Part shown: positions 9,788 through 15,052 of the stretch, in pieces | How the letters are laid out: the number at the start of each line of letters is the position of its first letter | Numbering within the stretch: the stretch's first letter is position 1 | Source: Ectocarpus siliculosus | Lineage: Eukaryota; Sar; Phaeophyceae; Ectocarpales; Ectocarpaceae | Length of the DNA: 15,052 nt | NCBI GenBank assembly: GCA_000310025.1 | Contig: FN649744.1 | Location: 2,374,422 to 2,389,473 of the forward strand | Reading direction: 5' to 3' | Program-made: the position numbers and the translations under genes | The notes under the pieces: model-generated | The model's input: the letters and a program-made list of their open reading frames with translations, nothing else | Database searches by the model: none | Told to the model about the DNA's origin: nothing

Positions 9788-12412
9788 GGGGACCCACATC
9801 ATGGTCAGTGGAAGCATTCTGTGTTTTGAACCGCACTGAGACTGGCGTCTCTTCATTGGTCAGCCGGTTAGCGCGGTCGATGCTAACCAAGAAAATGTAC
9901 ACACACCGCCATGGCGTTTACAAGCTTGTCACTTTTATAGCCGCACGGAGACATTGATGTCTGATCATTGGTCAGTCGGTTGTAGCGCGGTCGATTCTGA
10001 CAGTAAGCACACGCCCACACAAAACAATGGCACCTAAGACACTCGTTTTTAGAACGATGCGATGCGGTCGCGTATCCAAGCGGGGTTGAGACTAAGCATC
10101 GAGAGCCGACAATCGACGCACCTCGCTGCGCTGGCAGTCGAAGCCATGCACCGGTCGTTTGGTGTGTTCCTTGCTCGGCCGACCGACTGCCCCTTGTACC
10201 TTCAGCCAGTCCCGAACAAATCCGACTTCGCCGAACGGGACTCCCGTTTGCACCTGAGAACAACGGGTCGAGATGGCGTTTCGCACATCATGCGACACAT
10301 GAGAGGGGGGGGGGGGCGTACTCTTATGTTTCGCATGCCTTAGCGGTTAGACCAACGCCAAAACTACATTAGTAGGAGCCTTCTCACCCGACGCTAACCC
10401 CATCCTCTTCCACTCTCTGCCGCCGTGTAAAAGAGGGCGCCTACAGCAGTAGTTTTCTCACCATACCCCATGGCCCCGGGTTCATGCCCACAACGAACGC
10501 CCTTCCGAATGGCCGCCCCCCGCCGTACCGCTGCGTGTAGGCCTCGTTTGTCTCTGAGGCGTACTCGAGGACGTTGTACGAGCATGACACCGGCTGCTTG
10601 CTGGTGCCCTTCCACTTCCGGTCTGTTTTCCGCAGGTTGAAAGGGGAGGGAGGCACGGAGGGTTGTCCGTTGGAACTACAAACGGTGGCGACATACCGTG
10701 GGTTGCATAAGATATCACACCCCCTGGACCGATTTATCAAAGCTCGAGTACTCCACAGCAGAAAACAGCGAAGGTGCCGAATCTGGCGGCGTTGGGACCG
10801 TCCCGTCGAGAGCTTTCCGAACACGTCACGTATCGTTTGATTTCGGCATCCTCTTCTTCTTCGTGGAGCAATCAAGCCTTGAAAATCGGTCCAGGGGGTG
10901 TGGTATCTTACGTATGCAACCTACGGCACACGCTATAGTTGGCATCCTACGGCACACGCTTTGGTTGGGATAGCAACGTGTATCCCAACTCGTTATTGAT
11001 TGACATCCTACGGCACACGCTTTGGTTGGGATAGCAACGTGTATCCCAACTCGTTATTGATTGGCATCCTACGGCACACGCTTTGGTTGGGATAGCAACG
11101 TGCATCCCAACTCGTTTTGAGTTTGTTGAGTAGCTTTGTGCCTCGGCGGGACCGCCTACGCAGGGATTGTAAGAGTACCTAGAAAAGAATAGGGAGGGGG
11201 CACACAGACCCTATCCCTCATCCTAACCCTAACCCCAACGCACGGATTGAGCACTTTATCCCATATGTTTGCTTAATCAATTTTGCTGCGTAGACTGTTG
11301 CCTCGGCGCGGGGTCCGGTGGTGGGAAATAAAAGAGCCGGCAGCGTGGAAACCGCTGAACGGTAAAGTACAGAAATTATCCGCAGGCGTGGTAGCCTTTC
11401 CGTGGTGGAGCGTGGTAGCTCGAAAGGGTGTGATATCCCTGGAGGTGACGTGGAAGCCCGGTGCTTGTAGCCGTGGTAAAAAGGTTTAGACAAGGACGTG
11501 CAAGTCCTGGGGGCGTGATGTAGCCGGGTGGCGTGATAGCCGGGTGGCGTGGAAGCCGGGGAAAATAACTTGATCATACACAGAAGCCATAAACCACAAA
11601 CAACAATTCCGTTGTAGACACCCACACCCTCAATCCTGCAATATACTGTGTGTGGCAAAGTTGGTACCACCAAACCTAATCCAGAGCAACTTCTGTTAAA
11701 CGCCCTAACTCCCCGTTCCATCTTGCTTGTACACATAATAATCCGTCGATGCTGAGTACATCCAACAGAGTAACATGCAACTCACGCAGCACGCGCTACA
11801 TCAACATGGTGCACAAGTTGCTGAACGATGGCGGAACCCCGCCAGGCAAGCATCGATGCAGTTGATAGGTAGGTCGCCGTGTTGGGGGTCACGAGAACGG
11901 GAAAGCGTGTTCGCTGCGGGGATGGAGACCTCTGACCCGTGAGAAAAAACAGAACTCAGTATTATTCATCCACAAAACTATGAATACCTTGCCCATACGC
12001 GCAGGAGTGGCACCGACCCGCGAGAACGACCGTGGGTGGGTGTCCAGTCCGTTCGGGGTGCGGGGATTTACTGCTGTTGTACTAAGATCACCAAACCAGT
12101 GTGAAAGTACTAGTACCGGCAGTGACAGCAAACCAAGAATGAAGAATCAACCATCCTATACAAATTGTACAGCAAAGTATGTAGTGTACCTTTGAGACTG
12201 TCATGAAGGCGGCGCGATATTCGCACCAGCTCGTCCCCACACGACACAAGGGTTGATCCACCAGCCTCCGCGCCAGCACTTCCTCCTTCAGCTTTCAATC
12301 GCCGTCCTTGTTTTGTTGCTCTGCTGCTGCAGCTGCTGTCTCCAGCCTTCCTGTCAGCAGCAGGCGCCAGCCCTGCTGCTACAGATGATCGCTTCTTCGT
12401 TTTTGGGGGCAT
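7880..12412 (-). CDS. SMUG1: SMUG1-type uracil-DNA glycosylase, seven exons, 317 residues
   Basis: Base-excision-repair enzyme that removes uracil, and in the known family oxidised pyrimidines, from DNA. Exons in transcript order: 12412-12190, 10622-10462, 10253-10122, 9711-9648, 9218-9146, 8906-8780, 8053-7880 (TGA). All six introns are GT-AG and every phase matches (1,0,0,1,2,0); 954 nt in total. Exon 1 (74 codons) is low-complexity with a basic start (PPKTKKRSS, nuclear-signal-like) and a helix [15 protein letters not shown]. Family motifs follow: [27 protein letters not shown] (residues ~119-138), [71 protein letters not shown]. By my recollection of human SMUG1, catalytic Asn85 and His239, base-stacking Phe98 and base-reading Asn163 all have counterparts. 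Somewhat longer than the human protein because of the N-terminus. The start at 12412 has A at -3; an in-frame ATG at 12538 would add 42 residues. Identification is firm; the exact 5' end is less so. Confidence 0.93.
8599..8794. repeat. Imperfect 97-bp tandem duplication at the exon 6 donor
   Basis: Copy 1 (8599-8695) and copy 2 (8696 to about 8794) both run from GTTCAAACTA, through TTTCGGTC-TACAG and GTACGGACGA, to TAACCTAACCT. The copies differ at many positions. The end of copy 2 overlaps the exon 6 donor of the glycosylase gene (GAG|GTAGGTTAGG on the - strand). Copy 1 carries a similar GTGAGGTTAGG sequence inside intron 6. Confidence 0.8.
9738..9784. repeat. (AC)n microsatellite, about 23 units
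   Basis: This is an uninterrupted 47-bp AC/CA run. On the gene strand it is (TG)n in intron 3 of the glycosylase gene, ending about 26 nt before the exon 4 acceptor at 9712-9713. Confidence 0.95.
9822..10042. repeat. Degenerate tandem duplication of about 112 bp in intron 3
   Basis: The core CATTGGTCAG-CGGTT-TAGCGCGGTCGAT occurs at about 9854 and again at about 9966. Flanking similarity runs from CCGCAC-GAGAC on the left to a shared ATGGC on the right, with small indels. The whole array is intronic in the glycosylase gene. Confidence 0.7.
10305..10316. repeat. Run of 12 Gs in glycosylase intron 2
   Basis: A homopolymer of 12 Gs on the + strand, about 50 nt upstream of the exon 3 acceptor on the gene strand, where it reads as C12. 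A matching C12 run lies just after the gene's stop codon at 7868-7879. Confidence 0.9.
10696..10926. mobile_element. Fold-back (MITE-like) element, copy 1, 231 bp
   Basis: Left and right arms are inverted copies over roughly 85-90 bp. Both start CCGT(G/A)GGTTGCAT, continue with CACACCCCCTGGACCGATTT identically, then TCAA-GCT, CTCCAC, GAAGA-like bases and TGCCGAA, with small indels. There is no coding capacity between the arms. It lies in intron 1 of the glycosylase gene, about 75 bp upstream of the exon 2 acceptor. I found no clear target-site duplication. Size and structure fit a non-autonomous DNA transposon with long terminal inverted repeats; a related decayed copy is at 5143-5295. Confidence 0.78.
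10943..11125. repeat. Three tandem 61-bp repeats, each with a 9-bp hairpin
   Basis: Units begin at 10943, 11004 and 11065 with CATCCTACGGCACACGCTTT and are nearly identical; a truncated unit (10919-10942) precedes them. Each contains GTTGGGATA, an 8-base loop GCAACGTG, then TATCCCAAC, a perfect stem in units 1 and 2. Unit 3 has one change (CATCCCAAC) that shortens the stem by one pair. The array starts at the right end of the fold-back element and shares its terminal heptamer CCTACGG. It lies in glycosylase intron 1. Confidence 0.9.
11384..11557. repeat. Array of mini-hairpins with a conserved six-base loop
   Basis: Clear members, + strand: AGGC-gtggta-GCCT (11384-11397), GAGC-gtggta-GCTC (11408-11421), AGGG(T)-gtgata-(T)CCCT (11425-11440), AGGAC-gtgcaa-GTCCT (11493-11508), GGC-gtgatgta-GCC (11512-11525), GGC-gtgata-GCC (11530-11541) and GGC-gtggaa-GCC (11546-11557). 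A degenerate member with loop gtggaa lies near 11450. Stems differ but stay self-complementary, apart from the T-T mismatch shown in parentheses in the third, while loops follow GTGNNA. They lie in intron 1 of the glycosylase gene; on that strand the loops read TNNCAC. Confidence 0.7.
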
Positions 12413-13031
12413 CGTTGTCGAACGGGGGGCCAGCGGTGAGGCGGTAGCAAACGCGACACGCCGGACTATCGAGAGCTCAACAGCGGCGGTGCAGAGAGAG
12501 GAGACAGCGAGTGATCCGAGCAGCAATGTTGCATGCATGTGGTTGATAGCTGTGATGCCGCAGGACATTGGACATTGAGCGGGGGGGGACGGTGATTGGG
12601 AATAATGTAAATAGCTTGCCGGGGCGCTGAAGACGAGAGGGGAATGTGCATGGGGTGGCATATCCTTGGAGAGTTTTCAACCGTGATGCCCCTTGATTGA
12701 TTTGATTTGCGAAACCCCAGAGGGCAACAACACGCTCCCGAAAAAGCCCGCGGGGATCTTGCTCGGCGTAGCCGCGACTCTGCTGCTCAGCACCGCGGAG
12801 GTATCCTTCCTTCTGGCCAGCTATCCTAGTGCCTGAAGCGCAACTACGACCCTGCCTGTTGGCTCACTGCTGCTGTGTGTTCACCGAGAGGCAGTTTGTT
12901 CTGAAATTGAATCTCCACACCCATTCCAACGGGCGGCGTCTCTTCACCGAGACGTTAATCATCAAATCGAGAGCTTCGCTGCGTGGAAGGAAGTACACGC
13001 ACGTGTTAAACACTGCGTTGTCGCCTGACCA
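12413..13031. promoter_or_regulatory. Presumed shared upstream region of two divergent genes
   Basis: The glycosylase start codon (12412, - strand) and the candidate + strand exon at 13032 face away from each other, with 619 bp between. The interval should hold 5' untranslated regions and promoters for both. I see no TATA box or clear factor site. On the - strand the glycosylase frame stays open to 12661, so part of this interval could be coding if an upstream ATG (12538 or 12661) is used. Confidence 0.35.
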
Positions 13032-13244
13032 ATGTCATGGGCGGAGCCTGCGGACATGGACACTCTGAGCGAGCTGCCTAGGCAGTCCATGGTGGGTAGC
13101 AGCGGCAGGCCGCCCAAGCTGTCGCGGACGACGTCGTCTGTTGGTCGGTCTGCCAAGTCGCGAGGAGGGAGCGGTGGCGCGTCGAAGTCGGAACGGAGAC
13201 TGCTGATGGAGGCCAAGGCCGGCGTTGGGGCTGCCATTGCAGAG
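13032..13244 (+). CDS. Candidate first coding exon of an unrecognised gene
   Basis: The open segment starts ATG TCA TGG at 13032, or at a second in-frame ATG at 13056 with G at -3 and +4. It ends at a plausible donor (GCAGAG|GTGTGG) in phase 0 after 71 codons. The translation is serine-, glycine- and basic-rich (MDTLSELPRQSMVGSSGRPP, KSRGGSGGASKSERRLLMEA) and ends in a small alanine-rich segment (KAGVGAAIAE). Third positions favour G/C, as in the confirmed exons. Without the donor the frame closes four codons later at TAG. No family is recognised, and I could not identify its next exon. Confidence 0.45.
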
Positions 13245-13993
13245 GTGTGGCCGTAGCAACGATGATCTTGTGGCATGTTTGGTGTGATGGTGTGCGTGGG
13301 TGTGACATGTCGTCTCCATCATGCGGCACTACTTCTGTCCGTGCCCATGCTAATTAGCAGCAAGATCTAGCTACAGTATTTAGGACCCATCGTCCTCATG
13401 TAACCGGTGTATGTAGGTTTGCAGTTTGCAGCTCCCACAAAACCAAGGTATAGCAGCAGTGTTGAACATCCGAGAGCAAACGGAACGCGCCGTTCGTTTT
13501 CTTCTTCTTCCGGCTGGTCGGTTGTCTATTGTTTGCCCCTGGCTTTCAACCCAGCACACACCGATCTCGAATTCCCAGGCTTGGGAGACGAACATTTCAA
13601 AGTCGCCTCCATGGTTGCCGTCTCCAACGCGCGTAGCAGCAGCTATGCATATGAGAGGACCTATGCTACTATTGTATGCGAAGAAGAGACAACCGTGCTC
13701 TTATTTCCACGTTGTAACATCGGGATCCCCACGACTGCTGTCGAAAGCCACGTCGCCCTTAGTTTTGTGTTATTGTGTCTTTGGGGTGTACCTCGGTGCT
13801 TCGGGCGGCGGAGTCACGGCGGCCCTCTGAACGACACGTTCGGCCTGCCTCCGATAGTTGAAGTCGAAGGGGGTTGCCGCGGTCGCAAGCCTCTATTGTG
13901 CCCCCCTGTGGCGGCGGTTGGTGTCCATGGTCCCTGCGGCGCGGTCGGTGCGGATGTCGACGTCCTCCTTAAGCTGATAGGTCCCTTTGCAGC
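13245..13993. other. No supported feature
   Basis: Long frames are open on both strands here, but none has a domain, a consistent composition or clean splice sites that I can defend. A 12-bp perfect palindrome TGCTAATTAGCA lies at 13348-13359. If the exon at 13032-13244 is real, this stretch is probably its first intron, perhaps with exons I cannot recognise. Confidence 0.3.
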
Positions 13994-14347
13994 TTGTGTG
14001 GACTGCAGCCCGCGAGCACGGCGACTGGCGGTGGCGCCACCGATGGCCGCCTGCTGTACCGGGGTAGCCGACTGCTGTACCGGGATGAACGGCGATTCAC
14101 GCCCCCACGTACAGCAGCAGCCGGCCATCGCAGGTGCCAACGATACACGCTGCGAGCGGCCTACACACAGGGAACCATGAACACCGCCGCCGCCGTCCCG
14201 GAGGCAAGGGCCTCCGACCGCTGCAGCTCCCTTCAGTTATCGAGGGCCGAACGTGTTTCCGAGGGCCGCCGTATCACGCAATCCGAAGCCGTTGCCGCCC
14301 GCGACGATTCGAACCTCTTGCCTGGACCCCAACTGCTCACCGCCTAG
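13994..14347 (+). CDS. Possible coding segment, unrecognised, ending at TAG
   Basis: The frame is open after a good acceptor (CCCTTTGCAG at 13983-13992) and closes at TAG 14345-14347. Third positions are strongly G/C, which suggests coding. The translation includes a duplicated LLYRGSRLLYRDER, from a 21-nt direct repeat near 14051-14091 (CTGCTGTACCGGG twice), then an alanine/arginine-rich tail. No family is recognised. Its phase does not fit directly onto the donor at 13244, so it is not simply exon 2 of that gene. GC-rich non-coding DNA is the main alternative. Confidence 0.28.
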   Translation: MCGLQPASTATGGGATDGRLLYRGSRLLYRDERRFTPPRTAAAGHRRCQRYTLRAAYTQGTMNTAAAVPEARASDRCSSLQLSRAERVSEGRRITQSEAVAARDDSNLLPGPQLLTA

Positions 14348-14723
14348 TACATAGCCCAATCGCGCCCGCAACTTAGCAACAGGACGTCTTGTACACAGCG
14401 GTAGTGAAAAGCTTTGTCCAGGCGGTAAGACACCTATTTTAGGTTTCCTGCACCCTTGGCTTGTGCCTGGTCAATTACCTCAATTCTGGCCGGCCTCCGG
14501 TGGAACCGTTCAGGTAGCCCCGTGGGGGGTCTATCTCTAGCCATCTACAGCGATTTCGCCCCCACCTCTCTTGACGTTGTCGTATGAGGTTTCCGTTTTA
14601 GTCCTCTATTCATTTTCTGTATGCATCTCGCCTGTCGCCAATTCATCTCGCTTCGACCCGAAGGCTTGCCATGCGTGCGCGCATCCCCGCGGCATGGCGG
14701 GTTACACAATGAGCAGGAAGTAA
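14348..14723. other. No supported feature
   Basis: I see no coding stretch, no tRNA-like structure and no clear long terminal repeat boundary. If the segment that follows is part of a retrotransposon, its leader and left repeat would be expected here, but no primer-binding-site-like sequence is recognised. Confidence 0.3.
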
Positions 14724-15052
14724 CACCATCGTCCATACTCCATCCATGATCTCACATTTTCTCGAACTCCGTGCGCTGCTGCTTTCCGCTACACGCGTGC
14801 GGTGGCCGCTTTGCTTGAGATACCTGTAGTGTTGTGGATATCGTTGGAAAATGTCGGCAAATGCGAGGGCTACTCCAACTACCGCGAGTGGGAGCCCAAG
14901 ATGCGCATGGCCATCGGCCGTTACAAGCCGAAAATGCTTGCCGTACTCGACGGCCAACGTCGTCCCACAGGCGCTGCCAATGCTGCAGCGGCTGCTGCTT
15001 GGACAGAAACAAATAACCAGCTCTTTTCAGTTCTCTTCTTCATGACCGCCGG
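14724..15052 (+). mobile_element. Partial Gag of a Ty1/copia-like retrotransposon, running off the window
   Basis: The frame is open from 14724 to the last base. Its second half reads GKCEGYSNYREWEPKMRMAI, then LAVLDGQRRPT, an alanine run, and WTETNNQLFSVLFFMTAG. This pattern (G-x-N-Y-x-x-W then x-M, a downstream W and a helical LFS-L segment) is typical of the N-terminal part of copia Gag proteins. There is no in-frame ATG upstream of the conserved part. Either the start lies in another frame (decayed copy) or the true start is reached by splicing. Protease, integrase and reverse transcriptase would lie to the right, outside the window. Recognition is by pattern memory only. Confidence 0.55.

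Noticed and set aside
9590-9902. Frames with long cysteine-valine runs on the - strand
   Set aside because: The runs are just translation of the AC microsatellite; only 9648-9711 is real exon.
10943-11125. Repeat array considered as CRISPR
   Set aside because: Units are contiguous 61-bp tandem copies without unique spacers, inside a eukaryotic intron.
11222-11236. CCTAACCCTAACCCC, a telomere-like sequence
   Set aside because: Only about two repeat units, too short to claim an interstitial telomere.
13407-14180. A 257-residue open frame on the + strand
   Set aside because: It is long but mixed in composition, crosses likely intronic pyrimidine tracts and competes with another frame at 13994-14347. 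No domain is recognised.
14295-14325. GGTTCGAATC on the - strand, resembling a tRNA T-loop
   Set aside because: The flanking bases do not pair into a T-stem and no cloverleaf can be drawn around it.

Overview
This window looks like nuclear DNA of a eukaryote. Its genes are split into short exons separated by GT-AG introns of 208 to 1567 bp, and microsatellites and small repeats sit mostly in the introns. The sequence shows no operons, Shine-Dalgarno sites or bacterial-type gene packing. Intron size, mixed base composition and coding style fit a stramenopile, most likely a brown alga. That placement is inference.

Two genes can be reconstructed completely by matching protein-family motifs to splice sites, with reading phase agreeing at every junction. 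(1) 4704-6657, + strand: a four-exon, 144-residue thioredoxin-domain protein with active site WCGRC. (2) 12412-7880, - strand: a seven-exon, 317-residue SMUG1-type uracil-DNA glycosylase, with GMNPGP, VYNFCPL and HPSP motifs. They are convergent, with about 1.2 kb of gene-free sequence between their stop codons.

Left end (1-2450): exons of one or two unrecognised + strand genes. The first enters from outside the window and carries a frame break near a run of six Gs. 2451-4703 is gene-free as far as I can see.

Right end (12413-15052): a candidate first exon of a divergent + strand gene (13032-13244), a possible coding segment at 13994-14347, and a partial Ty1/copia-like Gag running off the window edge.

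The most unusual structure is in the long first intron of the glycosylase gene. It holds a 231-bp fold-back element (a more decayed relative lies in the first intron of the thioredoxin gene), then three 61-bp tandem repeats that each encode a 9-bp hairpin, then a run of mini-hairpins with different but mostly self-complementary stems and a near-constant six-base loop. I see no CRISPR array, rRNA, tRNA or bacterial defence system.
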